Shown here: positions 33,933 through 42,168 of the stretch, one piece after another
Layout of the letters: the number at the start of each line of letters is the position of its first letter
How positions within the stretch are numbered: the stretch's first letter is position 1
NCBI GenBank assembly: GCA_910576555.1
Contig: CAJTIY010000008.1
Span: 1-63,681, forward strand
Length of the DNA stretch: 63,681 nucleotides
Direction of reading: 5' to 3'
Origin: an uncultured Alistipes sp.
GTDB taxonomy: Bacteria; Bacteroidota; Bacteroidia; Bacteroidales; Rikenellaceae
Notes under the pieces: model-generated
Database searches by the model: none
Told to the model about the DNA's origin: nothing
Seen by the model: only the letters and a program-made list of their open reading frames with translations
Made by a program: the position numbers and the translations under genes

Positions 33933-34658
33933 TCAGTGGGTGTGCGGGTGGGCGTGGCGCGTGCCGTCGGCATGGAGATGCTCGTGCGCATGTTCATGGC
34001 GGTGCGGGCAGGCGCAGTCATGCTCGTGGTCGTGCTCGTGTTCGCAGCCGCAGCCGGTGTCGTGCCTGTGATCGTGCCCGTGTTCGCAGCCGCAGCCGGT
34101 GTCGTGGTGGCTGTGGACATGGCTGTCGGGCCCCGTGCCGCCGAACAGCCGGCGGATTTCGTGGGGCGCGAGGTAGGGGATGATCTCCGCGCCGGGCTGG
34201 AACGAGACGACGACCCCTTCGAGACGGTGCGTGCGCATGACGCTCTCCATCACCTTGCGGTCGACCGTGAGGGGGATGTAGGCCTTCGTGCCCTTGATCA
34301 CCGCGGGCCAGTGCTGGTTGCCCACGGCGTGGCCCAGCTCCATCGCCGTGCGGAGCATCGTCTCGGGCGATTCGGCGGTCAGGGCGCCGAGGTCGGCGAC
34401 CAGCACGTCGTTGAGGCGGATGCGCACGGCGAGGATATGCCGGCGGTCGGGGTCGTATTCGAGGATGTCGCCGTCGAGCAGCTGCGTGTGGCGCTTGAGG
34501 GCCACGGCGCACTCCTCGCCCGCGTCGGTCGCGGCGACGAAGCGGCTTTTCTGGGCCGTCCACTGGTCGAGCTCCACGTAGTCGATCCGTGCCTGCCGCG
34601 CCTGCTCCCGCCACTCGGGGGCGGAGTGATTTCCGAGGATTTCGGTATGGATTTTCAT
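33933..34658 (-). CDS. ureE: Urease accessory nickel chaperone UreE with His/Cys-rich tail
   Basis: Nickel-binding chaperone for urease. The first 185 residues hold the peptide-binding and metal-binding domains, including the GNQHWPAVIKG block with the conserved His. The last 55 residues are an exceptional metal-binding tail made of HxH/HD runs with two copies of DTGCGCEH and a third Cys-x-Cys (DCACPHRH), encoded by direct DNA repeats at about 34039-34110. Total 241 residues against about 150-160 in ordinary UreE. Start ATG 34658, 17 bases after ureC. The tail could store nickel as well as deliver it. Confidence 0.95.
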   Translation of the reverse strand: MKIHTEILGNHSAPEWREQARQARIDYVELDQWTAQKSRFVAATDAGEECAVALKRHTQLLDGDILEYDPDRRHILAVRIRLNDVLVADLGALTAESPETMLRTAMELGHAVGNQHWPAVIKGTKAYIPLTVDRKVMESVMRTHRLEGVVVSFQPGAEIIPYLAPHEIRRLFGGTGPDSHVHSHHDTGCGCEHGHDHRHDTGCGCEHEHDHEHDCACPHRHEHAHEHLHADGTRHAHPHTH

Positions 34659-34675
34659 GAGGCGTGCGTTGGTTG

Positions 34676-36394
34676 CTATCCGAAGAAATAGAGTTGGCCC
34701 AGCGAGAACTTCTCGGCCGGAGCGACGTAGGCGCGTACGCCGTCGATCAGCACGTCGAACCGTTCGGGATCGACGTCGATGCGGGGCGTGCCTCCGTTGC
34801 GCACCATGTCGAACTTGGTGAGCTGGCGCGTGCGCCGCACGGGGCAGACCATGCGCTGCAGCCCGAGACGCTCCCGGATGCCGCTCTCGCAGGCGGCGTT
34901 CGAGACGAACGAGATGCTCGTATGGGGCATCGCGGTGCCGAATCCGCCGTACATCGGGCGGTAGTAGCAGGGCTGCGGCGTGGGCAGCGAGGCGTTGGGG
35001 TCGCCCATGTTCGACCAGTTGATCAGACCGCCCTTGATCACCATCTTGGGCTTGGCGCCGAAGAACTGCGGCTCCCACAGCACGAGGTCGGCCACCTTTC
35101 CCTTCTCGACCGATCCGAGGTAGTCCGAGACGCCGAACGTGACGGCGGGGTTGATCGTGATCTTGGCCAAGTAGCGCAGCACGCGGAAATTGTCGTTGCC
35201 GTCGGCGTCCTCGGCCAGCTTGCCCACGGCGTTCTTCATGTAGGAGGCCATCTGGAAGGTGCGCATGAACGACTCGCCGATGCGGCCCATCGCCTGCGAG
35301 TCGGACGAGACCATCGACAGCACGCCCAGATCGTGCAGCACGTTCTCGGCGGCCTGCGTCTCGGGCCGCACGCGGCTCTCGGCGAAGGCGACGTCGGAGG
35401 GGATCTTCGGATTGAGGTTGTGGCACACCATGATCATGTCGAAGAGCTCGGCCTGCGAGTTGATGCCGAAGGGCAGGGTGGGGTTCGTCGACGAGGGGAG
35501 CACGTAGGGCATCGAGGCCACCTTCAGCAGGTCGGGTGCGTGTCCGCCGCCGGCGCCTTCGGTGTGGTAGGTGTGGATCGTGCGGCCGTCCATCGCGGCG
35601 ATGGTGTCCTCGACGTAGCCGCCCTCGTTGAGCGTGTCGGAGTGGATGGCCACCTGCACGTCGTAGCGGTCGGCGACGTCGAGCGCGGCGCGGATCGCCG
35701 CGGGGGTCGAGCCCCAGTCCTCGTGGACCTTCAGGCCGCAGACGCCCGCTTCGATCTGCTCCTCGAGCGGACCCGCCACCGAGCAGTTGCCCTTGCCCAG
35801 CAGACCCACGTTCACGGGGATTCCCTCGAGGGCCTCGAGCATCCGTTCGGTGCTCCAGCGGCCCGAGGTGATGGTCGTGCCGTTGCTGCCGTCGGAGGGG
35901 CCGATGCCGCCGCCGAAGAGCGTGGTGATGCCGTTGCTCAAGGCCGCGTAGGCCTGCTGCGGGGCGATCATGTGCACGTGGCCGTCGATGCCCGCGGCCG
36001 TGAGGATCAGGTGCTCGCCCGAAATGGCGTCGGTCGCCGCACCGGTGATCAGATCGGGGTGCACGCCCTGCATCGTGTTGGGGTTGCCCGCCTTGCCGAT
36101 GCCGGCGATCTTGCCGTCCTTGATGCCCACGTCGGCCTTCACGACGCCCAGCACGGGGTCGATGATCGTGACGTTGGTGATCACCAGATCGAGCGAACCC
36201 TCCTTCGAGGTCATCGTGTTGGCGAGGCCCATGCCGTCGCGGATGGTCTTTCCGCCGCCGTAGACCACTTCGTCGCCGTATTCGCGCAAGTCTTTTTCGA
36301 TCTCGACGTAGAGATCGGTGTCGCCCAGCCGGATCTTGTCGCCGACGGTCGGGCCGAACAGGTTGTTGTATTCCTGACGTGTTATCGTAGCCAT
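34676..36394 (-). CDS. ureC: Urease subunit alpha
   Basis: Catalytic subunit that hydrolyses urea to ammonia and carbamate. At 572 residues it is full length. The two-nickel site residues are visible: GIDGHVHMI (two His ligands), CGLKVHEDWG (carbamylated Lys), HTYHTEGAGGGHAPD (His ligands) and SSDSQAMGR (Asp ligand). The active-site flap reads VCHNLNPKIPSDVAFAESR, keeping the Cys-His pair. Start ATG 36394 gives MATITRQEYNNLFGPTVGD, the standard N-terminus. 34 bases separate it from ureB. Confidence 0.98.
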   Translation of the reverse strand: MATITRQEYNNLFGPTVGDKIRLGDTDLYVEIEKDLREYGDEVVYGGGKTIRDGMGLANTMTSKEGSLDLVITNVTIIDPVLGVVKADVGIKDGKIAGIGKAGNPNTMQGVHPDLITGAATDAISGEHLILTAAGIDGHVHMIAPQQAYAALSNGITTLFGGGIGPSDGSNGTTITSGRWSTERMLEALEGIPVNVGLLGKGNCSVAGPLEEQIEAGVCGLKVHEDWGSTPAAIRAALDVADRYDVQVAIHSDTLNEGGYVEDTIAAMDGRTIHTYHTEGAGGGHAPDLLKVASMPYVLPSSTNPTLPFGINSQAELFDMIMVCHNLNPKIPSDVAFAESRVRPETQAAENVLHDLGVLSMVSSDSQAMGRIGESFMRTFQMASYMKNAVGKLAEDADGNDNFRVLRYLAKITINPAVTFGVSDYLGSVEKGKVADLVLWEPQFFGAKPKMVIKGGLINWSNMGDPNASLPTPQPCYYRPMYGGFGTAMPHTSISFVSNAACESGIRERLGLQRMVCPVRRTRQLTKFDMVRNGGTPRIDVDPERFDVLIDGVRAYVAPAEKFSLGQLYFFG

Positions 36395-36428
36395 GTCTCG
36401 TTGTTTTTGCGTGCGCATGCGGCCGTGT

Positions 36429-37073
36429 TTATCTCTTTCGGTTGTTTTTGTCCCCCGGGGCGTCGTGTGCGGGCGTGTTCGGGGCGGAGGCCGGCTGCTG
36501 CCGGCTGCGGTCGGCATGGGGCTGCCGGGCCGCCGTCGCGGGCCGTGCGGCGTGCGCCGGAGTCTCCGTCTGCGGCTGCCGGTCGGCTGCGGGCGCGGAG
36601 ACCTTGAACCCGGCCTCGCGCACGACGCGCAGCGCCTTGAGCCGGGCGGGGAAGTAGCCCGGGGCGTCTTCGTCGCCCGTGTAGCCCATCACCAGCCCGT
36701 TGAAGCCGATCACGCGGCGTTTGCCCGCGTAGGGCACCGCCTCGACCTGCTTTTCGTCGCCCGGTTCGAAGCGTATGGCCGTCGTCGCGGGGATGTTGAG
36801 GTGGTAGCCGAACGCGGCGTCGCGGTCGAACTCCAGATAGCGGTTCACCTCGAAGAGGTGGAAGTGGGAGCCGACCTGAATGGGTCGGTCGCCCGTGTTG
36901 CGCACGGTCAGCGTCACGGTCGGGCGGCCGACGTTGTATTCGATCGGGTCGCCCGCGAGGATGATGCCGCCCACGGCCACGGGTTTCGCCGGGGCGAATC
37001 CCGGCCGGTTCGGATAGAGCCCCGCCTGCGTGGTGCGGCCGTCGGCCGGGGCGGGTTTGTTCGTAGGATTCAT
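36429..37073 (-). CDS. ureB: Urease subunit beta with low-complexity C-terminal extension
   Basis: Structural beta subunit of urease. The family domain is clear (GGIILAGDPIEYNVGRPTV, VGSHFHLFEVNRYLEFDRDA, IPATTAIRFEPGDEKQVE). At 214 residues it is well beyond the usual 100-140: the last 75 residues or so are Ala/Pro/Arg/Gln-rich with no predicted fold, carried by GC-rich DNA. About 20 extra residues also precede the domain. 18 bases after ureA. Confidence 0.94.
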   Translation of the reverse strand: MNPTNKPAPADGRTTQAGLYPNRPGFAPAKPVAVGGIILAGDPIEYNVGRPTVTLTVRNTGDRPIQVGSHFHLFEVNRYLEFDRDAAFGYHLNIPATTAIRFEPGDEKQVEAVPYAGKRRVIGFNGLVMGYTGDEDAPGYFPARLKALRVVREAGFKVSAPAADRQPQTETPAHAARPATAARQPHADRSRQQPASAPNTPAHDAPGDKNNRKR

Positions 37074-37091
37074 GTCGTCGGTTTTTTGCGG

Positions 37092-37394
37092 TTAACGGAT
37101 CGGGTTGTGGATGCTGACCAGTCGCGTGCCGTCGGTGAACATCGCTTCGACCTGCAGCAGGCCGATCATGTCGGCGACGCCCTCCATCACGTCGTCCTTC
37201 GTCAGCACGCTGGCCGCTCCCTTCATCACCTCCTCGACGGTCTTGCCTTCGCGGGCCCCCTCGAGGGCCGTGGAGGTGATGTAGGCCACCGCCTCGGGGT
37301 AGTTGAGCTTCAGCCCCTTCTCCTTGCGTCTTTCGGCGATCATTCCGAGCGACAGCAGCATCAGCTTGTCGATCTCTTTCGGTGTCAAATGCAT
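37092..37394 (-). CDS. ureA: Urease subunit gamma
   Basis: The 100-residue gamma subunit of the urease core. It begins MHLTPKEIDKLMLLSLGMIA and has the family blocks LNYPEAVAYITS, EGAREGKTVEEVM and the C-terminal FTDGTRLVSIHNPIR. It is the first gene of the operon. No TAnnTTTG box is found in the 110-base spacer to the divergent crcB gene, so its promoter is unclear. Confidence 0.97.
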   Translation of the reverse strand: MHLTPKEIDKLMLLSLGMIAERRKEKGLKLNYPEAVAYITSTALEGAREGKTVEEVMKGAASVLTKDDVMEGVADMIGLLQVEAMFTDGTRLVSIHNPIR

Positions 37395-37505
37395 GGTATC
37401 TGAATGTTTTACGGTTTGTCGGTTCGGCGGGTCGCCGGTCGGCGTGCGGTGCGCGGGGTGGCACCGAATTTGATGCGGGCCGGACGACTTCTAAATCTTA
37501 CCGAT

Positions 37506-37880
37506 ATGTTCAAAGCAATGATTATCGCGGGTTTCGGCGGATTCATCGGCACCTGCCTCCGGTTTCTCACCGGAAAACTCTGCCACATGGTCTGCGCCTC
37601 GGCCTTTCCGTGGGGCACCTTCACGGTCAACGTGATCGGCAGCTTCGTGATCGGCATCTTCTTCGGCATGGCCGAGAAGACGCACCTCATCTCGCCGTCG
37701 ATGAACGTCTTTCTCATCACGGGCTTCTGCGGCGGCTTCACCACCTTCTCGTCGCTGGCCGACGACATGTACCTGCTGTTGCAGCAGAAACACTGGCTCT
37801 TCTTCGGCCTCTACGTCGGCGCGAGCTTCCTGCTCGGTCTGCTCCTCGTGTGGCTGGGCCGCTCGCTGGTGCGGGGGTGA
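37506..37880 (+). CDS. crcB: Fluoride channel CrcB/Fluc
   Basis: A 124-residue dual-topology fluoride channel that relieves fluoride toxicity. Family blocks are GGFIGTCLRFLTG, WGTFTVNVIGSFVIGIFFG and GFCGGFTTFSSLADDMY, with four hydrophobic spans. Start ATG 37506 gives MFKAMIIAGFGG; the longer frame upstream encodes no membrane sequence. Divergent from ureA. The sequence before it shows no match I can make to the crcB/fluoride riboswitch. Confidence 0.93.
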   Translation: MFKAMIIAGFGGFIGTCLRFLTGKLCHMVCASAFPWGTFTVNVIGSFVIGIFFGMAEKTHLISPSMNVFLITGFCGGFTTFSSLADDMYLLLQQKHWLFFGLYVGASFLLGLLLVWLGRSLVRG

Positions 37881-37956
37881 GGCGGGGCGAACTCCGGTTC
37901 GCTCCCCGCCTTCCGCGTTCCGCTTCCCGCATCCGGTCTCTCCGCGTCGCGGCCGG

Positions 37957-39093
37957 TCAGACGCCCGCCGGCGCGGGGGTGCCCTCGAAGACCTCGGCCA
38001 CGCGCTTCAGCCAGTCGATGATCCGGATGTGCTGCGGGCAGGCCCGCTCGCAGTTGCCGCAGGCGACGCACTCCGAGGCTTTGCCCCGCTCCTTCGCGAA
38101 GGCGGCGTACTGCGCCGGACCCGTGGCCTCGGTCTGGCCGAATGCCGTGCGGGCGTTGTAGAGCTTCAGGTCGTCGGCGATCGGAATCCGCTGCGGACAG
38201 GTCGGCAGGCAGTAGCCGCACGAGGTGCACTGCACGGGCGTCGTGCGGCAGATGGCGTCGGTCGCCGCCTCGATGATCCGCCGCTCCTCGGCGTCGAGCG
38301 GTTCGAAGTCGCGCATGAAGGCGGTATTCTCCTCCATCTGGCGCAGCGACGACATGCCGCTCAATACGGTCGTCACCCCTTCGAGGCTCGCCGCGAAGCG
38401 CATGGCCCATGCGGCGGGCGCGAGGTCGGGCCGATGGGCGCGGAACAACTGCCGCACCTCGGCCGGCACGTCGGACAGCATGCCGTTCTTCTGCGGACAC
38501 ATCGCCACGACCGGCTTGCCGTGGCGGCGCGCCGTCTCGTAGCAGCGGCGGGCCTGAATCGGCGTGCGCTCCCAGTCGACGTAGCTGATCTGCAGCTGCA
38601 CGAAGTCGATCTCGGGATGCCGCGCGAGGATCTCCTCGAGCAGCTCCGGCGAGTCGTGGTAGGAGAAGCCCGTCAGGCCGATGCGCCCCTCGCGTTTCTT
38701 CCGTTCGACGAACTCGAAGCTGCGCAGCGCCTCGGCCTTCTCGTAGAAGGCCCGCGTGGCGCAGTGGACCAGATAGCGGTCGAAGAAGTCGACGCCGCAG
38801 GCCTCGAGCTGCAGGGCGAAGGTGCGCTCCTGCTGCTGCTCGTCGTCGAGAAGCAGCGTCGGGAGCTTGTCCGTAAGTTCGAATGCGGTGCGGGGATAGC
38901 GTTCGACCACCGCCCGCCGCAGGGCGGCTTCGCATTGTCCGTCGTGGTAGGTCGAGGCGACGTCGAAGTAGACGAAGCCGCGCGCGAGGAAGAGGTCCGC
39001 CATGCGGGCGAACTCCGCGACGTCGATCGACCCGGCGTCGGCCGGGTCGGTCAGCGGCAGGTGCATGCACCCGAATCCCAGTTTGCGCTCCAT
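37957..39093 (-). CDS. Aldo/keto reductase with C-terminal 4Fe-4S ferredoxin domain
   Basis: A 378-residue fusion. The N-terminal TIM-barrel AKR domain has the expected catalytic tetrad: Asp and Tyr in FVYFDVASTYHDG, Lys in LTDKLP and His in DRYLVHCA. The C-terminal 80 residues add two ferredoxin-like cysteine clusters, CTSCGYCLPTCPQRIP and CVACGNCERACPQHIR, so electrons may come from iron-sulfur clusters as well as, or instead of, NAD(P)H. Such proteins are known from anaerobes but substrates are mostly unknown. It starts 4 bases after the ECF S component and is the last gene of a four-gene minus operon. Confidence 0.9.
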   Translation of the reverse strand: MERKLGFGCMHLPLTDPADAGSIDVAEFARMADLFLARGFVYFDVASTYHDGQCEAALRRAVVERYPRTAFELTDKLPTLLLDDEQQQERTFALQLEACGVDFFDRYLVHCATRAFYEKAEALRSFEFVERKKREGRIGLTGFSYHDSPELLEEILARHPEIDFVQLQISYVDWERTPIQARRCYETARRHGKPVVAMCPQKNGMLSDVPAEVRQLFRAHRPDLAPAAWAMRFAASLEGVTTVLSGMSSLRQMEENTAFMRDFEPLDAEERRIIEAATDAICRTTPVQCTSCGYCLPTCPQRIPIADDLKLYNARTAFGQTEATGPAQYAAFAKERGKASECVACGNCERACPQHIRIIDWLKRVAEVFEGTPAPAGV

Positions 39094-39097
39094 GTGC

Positions 39098-39610
39098 CTA
39101 CTTGCGCTCGAGGAAGTTGATCGCGGCCCAGCCGCCGAAGATCTGCAGCAGCATGCCCGGCGTGCCGATGCGGAAGTCCTGCAGCGCAGCACGGAGCGAG
39201 CCGGTCATCGCCCACTCGACGGCCGTGCCGGCGAACTGGTAGAGGAGCACGACGGAGGCCACCAGAGCGAGGCTCGCCCGGCGGTAGCGGGCTGCGGCGT
39301 AGCCGGCGATGAGTGCCAGCAGCGTCGATTTGGCGAGGATCGCGGGCAGCGCGGCGACGGCGGGCATGCCGAACAGCGCGGCGTTGGCCAGCGGCGAGAG
39401 CAGGGCGGTCAGCAGACCGACCTTCCAGCCGTAGCGGTAGGCGCCCACGAGCGTGAAGAAGTAGATCGGCAGCAGCGTCGCGCCGCCCTGCGGCAGCAGG
39501 TGGCAGAGCTGCGGCAGGGCGATGTTGCCCAGCACGAAGAGTGCCGCCGCGGCGTAGGTCTTCGGCTGCCGGTAGGTCAGCGTACGGAATTCGATCGAAG
39601 AGGTGTTCAT
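39098..39610 (-). CDS. ECF transporter S component-like membrane protein
   Basis: A 170-residue membrane protein with about five or six hydrophobic spans, resembling substrate-binding S components of energy-coupling factor vitamin transporters. Visible are AAALFVLGNIALPQLCHL, the GGATLLPIYFFTLVGAYRYGW loop and ALLSPLANAALFGMPAVAALP. No EcfA ATPase or EcfT is present in the window, so it would rely on shared energising subunits elsewhere, as group II systems do. Substrate unknown. Placed 12 bases after a TonB-dependent receptor and 4 bases before an AKR gene, which suggests one import and processing pathway. Confidence 0.75.
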   Translation of the reverse strand: MNTSSIEFRTLTYRQPKTYAAAALFVLGNIALPQLCHLLPQGGATLLPIYFFTLVGAYRYGWKVGLLTALLSPLANAALFGMPAVAALPAILAKSTLLALIAGYAAARYRRASLALVASVVLLYQFAGTAVEWAMTGSLRAALQDFRIGTPGMLLQIFGGWAAINFLERK

Positions 39611-39622
39611 ACGTTTATCGTT

Positions 39623-41533
39623 TTAAAAGTGAATGTTCATTCCGCCCGCGACGGTGGCGCGGGGCATCGGGAAGCCGGCGTTGATTTCGTAACGCTGCGC
39701 CAGCAGGTTCTCGCCCCGCAGGTAGAGTTCGATCCGGCGTGCGGCCCGGAAGGCGACGTCGGCGTTCCACAGCGCGAACCGCTCCTGCGTCGCGGGATCG
39801 GTCTGCGTGTAGAGCCCCCGGACGTATTGCAGGCCGGTCGAGGCGCTCCACCGTCCCTTCGCAAAATTGATGCCGCAATAGAGCTTGTGTTCGGGCGCCG
39901 CGACGACGGGGTAGCGCATGTGCAGGTAGCTGTAATTGGCCGCGATCCGCCATGCGGGCGAGATCCGGTAGGCCGCTTCGGCCTCGACGCCCCAGTTTTC
40001 GACCTTGCCCGTGTTGACGTTCATCGGACGGCCGTCGACCGGCCGGCGCACGATCATGTTCTCGCCGTCGATGAAGTAGAGGTTGACGCCGTAGGAGAGC
40101 GCTCCGCCGAGCAGCCGCTGGGCGAACGAGAGTTCGTAGTTCATCAGCCGTTCGGGCTTCAGATCGGGGTTCTGCGGCGGGAACATGTACATCTCGCGGA
40201 TCGTCGGGAAGCGGAATCCCTTCGCCGCCGTCGCCTTGAGCTGCGCGTCGCGGGGCAGCTGGAGCGAAAGGCCGCCCTGCGGCACCCACTCCGTGCCGGT
40301 GTGCGAATGGCGGTCGACGCGGAGTCCGACGTCGAGCGTCAGCCGACGGGCGAGGCGCTGGCGGAAGTCGACGTAGGCCGCCACCTCGTCCATCGTCTTG
40401 TCGGCCGTGGTCACGTCCTTGCCCGTGGCGAGGTAGTGGTTCCACGCCTTGCCGCCGAAGCGCTGCCAGTCGAAGCCCGCGGTCAGCCGGTTGCCGGGGA
40501 AGAGCGTCGCGCTCTGGTACCACGCGATGCCCATCATCCGGTCGTGCGACCGGAAGCGGTAGTCGAGGGGCGGCTCGCCGGGGGCGTGGCCGTCGTCGAT
40601 CCGGTGGCGGCCCCAGTTGGCGAAGAAGGTCAGCCCGCCCGAGGTGTTGCCGTAGTCGTTGCGCACCGATGCCGAGACCATGCCGCGCGTGATGCGGGCG
40701 TCGTTGTCGCGGATGGGGGCCGTCACCGGACCCGGATTCGAGGCGTTGAAATGCGTGAGATCGAGGTCGACGACCGCCTCCCATGCCCGGCCGATGCGGT
40801 AGCCGGCCTTCGCGTAGCCGCCGTATTGCTCGAATCCCATGTCGCGGCGGTGGCCGTCGGTGCGGTTGTAGGTGCCGCCCGCGGTGGCGGTGAACCGTTT
40901 GTGACGCATGCGTGCGGTGAGCGCCGTCTGCAGCGTGTTGTAGGAGCCGTAGTCGGCCTGCAGGTCGGCGTGGATGCCGTCGTCGTCCGTCTTGCGCGTC
41001 ACGATGTTGATCACGCCGCCCATCGCGTTCGAGCCGTAGAGCACCGATGCCGGGCCGCGCACCACCTCCACGCGCTCGGCCATCGCCGAGCGGCAGGCGT
41101 CGGCGATGGGGTGGCCCATCAGCCCCATGTACTGCGGGTGACCGTCGATGAGCACGAGGAGTCCCGTAGTCGGGTTGCCGCTCTGCAGGCCGCTGCCGAT
41201 GCCGCGCAGGGTCATCTGTCCGGCGGCGCCCGTCGCCACGCCGTAGCCCATCGTGCCGCGGCCCGTGACGAAGAGCCCCGGCACCTGCTCGGCGAGCGAG
41301 GGCAGCAGCGAGGAGCGGCGGCTTTCGGCGATCGTCTTGCGGTCGACGACCGAAACGGTCATGGGCAGGTGGCGCGGGTCGGTTTCGTGGCGCGTGCCGG
41401 TGACCACCACTTCGCCGATGGAGAGCGTGCGCGCCGCCGGCAGTGTGTCGCGCGGCGGGAGCGGGGCGGTCCGGGCCTGCGTCGTGCCCAGCGCGAGCAG
41501 ACAGCCAGCGAGCGTCGTTGCCGCGCTCTTCAT
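39623..41533 (-). CDS. TonB-dependent outer membrane receptor (BtuB/CirA-like)
   Basis: A 636-residue siderophore/vitamin-type receptor rather than a SusC. The N-terminal TonB box region reads SIGEVVVTGTR, the plug follows (PGLFVTGRGTMG, VLIDGHPQYMG, VEVVRGPASVLYGSNAMGGVINI), and the barrel ends in NIHF with a terminal Phe. Length is like BtuB (about 590-620) and well below SusC. ATG 41533 overlaps the upstream DUF1893 stop as ATGA. Neighbouring ECF S component points to a small-molecule, perhaps vitamin-like, ligand; that is inference. Confidence 0.93.
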   Translation of the reverse strand: MKSAATTLAGCLLALGTTQARTAPLPPRDTLPAARTLSIGEVVVTGTRHETDPRHLPMTVSVVDRKTIAESRRSSLLPSLAEQVPGLFVTGRGTMGYGVATGAAGQMTLRGIGSGLQSGNPTTGLLVLIDGHPQYMGLMGHPIADACRSAMAERVEVVRGPASVLYGSNAMGGVINIVTRKTDDDGIHADLQADYGSYNTLQTALTARMRHKRFTATAGGTYNRTDGHRRDMGFEQYGGYAKAGYRIGRAWEAVVDLDLTHFNASNPGPVTAPIRDNDARITRGMVSASVRNDYGNTSGGLTFFANWGRHRIDDGHAPGEPPLDYRFRSHDRMMGIAWYQSATLFPGNRLTAGFDWQRFGGKAWNHYLATGKDVTTADKTMDEVAAYVDFRQRLARRLTLDVGLRVDRHSHTGTEWVPQGGLSLQLPRDAQLKATAAKGFRFPTIREMYMFPPQNPDLKPERLMNYELSFAQRLLGGALSYGVNLYFIDGENMIVRRPVDGRPMNVNTGKVENWGVEAEAAYRISPAWRIAANYSYLHMRYPVVAAPEHKLYCGINFAKGRWSASTGLQYVRGLYTQTDPATQERFALWNADVAFRAARRIELYLRGENLLAQRYEINAGFPMPRATVAGGMNIHF

Positions 41534-41958
41534 ACGGCTTGGGTCTGTGCCCCGAGGGCCTTCATGAAGGCTTCGATGCGGGGAAGACACTCCTCGGCGG
41601 TGCGGGCGTCGCGGCAGCGGAGTTCGAGCGGGCACCAGCCCGTCTGCGTGCGGTCGACGATGTGGTCCACCTCGCGCTCGTAGGTCGTTTCGATGCCGGC
41701 GCGGCGCAGCAGTTCGAGAGCCGGGGTGCTGATCGTGTCGGCGTGGAGCCTGCGGACCTTTCCCGCCGCGAGCAGTGCGGCGGCCGCCTTGCCGACCACC
41801 TTGTCGGCGACGGAAGCTCCCTCAAGAAATGCGGGGTCGTGTTTGAGCAGTCGGTAGAGGTCCGCGACGCCGCGGCGCGAGCAGGTGCGTATCTCGGCGC
41901 CGTTGCGCACGACGCACGAATATCCGCCCTCGTGCAGGGTTCGAATCAGTCGTTGCAT
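41530..41958 (-). CDS. DUF1893 domain protein
   Basis: A 142-residue protein of the DUF1893 family, whose known structure (Thermotoga TM1506) has a cytidine-deaminase-like fold without a clear deaminase site. Visible blocks are MQRLIRTLHEGGYSCVVRNG, ASVADKVVGKAAAALLAAG and ELLRRAGIETTYEREVDHI. An upstream in-frame ATG (42015) exists, but 41958 matches the usual start. It is the first gene of the operon with the TonB receptor, ECF S component and AKR, and its stop overlaps the receptor start. Role in uptake unknown; cofactor handling or redox sensing are possible. Confidence 0.85.
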   Translation of the reverse strand: MQRLIRTLHEGGYSCVVRNGAEIRTCSRRGVADLYRLLKHDPAFLEGASVADKVVGKAAAALLAAGKVRRLHADTISTPALELLRRAGIETTYEREVDHIVDRTQTGWCPLELRCRDARTAEECLPRIEAFMKALGAQTQAV

Positions 41959-41997
41959 GATGTGTTTCGGGTGTTGAAGCGTTTGCAAAACAGGTAA

Positions 41998-42039
41998 CCG
42001 GCATCGCCGATCCAATTATGATGCCAAATGCGACGCCGG
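41998..42039 (-). promoter_or_regulatory. Leader stem-loop of the DUF1893/TonB/ECF operon
   Basis: A 10-bp stem (42039-42030 with 42007-41998 on the minus strand, one G-U) with a 22-base loop lies 40 bases before the DUF1893 ATG. Given the likely vitamin-type transport, a regulatory leader is possible; I cannot match it to a known riboswitch. Confidence 0.35.
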
Positions 42040-42083
42040 CGCCGTTCGGAAGCGGGCGGACCGGCTTTTTTTGCGCGCGGCGC

Positions 42084-42114
42084 TTGCCCGTATGTGGGAT
42101 TAGGACTATCTTTG
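42084..42114 (+). promoter_or_regulatory. Promoter of the DUF4838 gene
   Basis: TTG at 42084-42086, a 20-bp spacer and TATCTTTG at 42107-42114; about 50 bases of leader before ATG 42169. Confidence 0.75.
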
Positions 42115-42168
42115 TTCCCCGACGCCGCTGCGCGGCTTCGCGATCCGACACGCCAAACGACACGATCT

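Noticed and set aside
34039..34110. Direct repeats as a CRISPR or mobile element trace
   Set aside because: The repeats lie inside ureE and encode its His/Cys-rich tail.
37404..37505. Longer N-terminus for crcB
   Set aside because: The added residues are Arg-rich and not membrane-like; the family starts at ATG 37506.
37395..37505. Fluoride riboswitch before crcB
   Set aside because: I looked for the conserved GGxGAUGGxGUUC and CUGAUG parts and did not find them.
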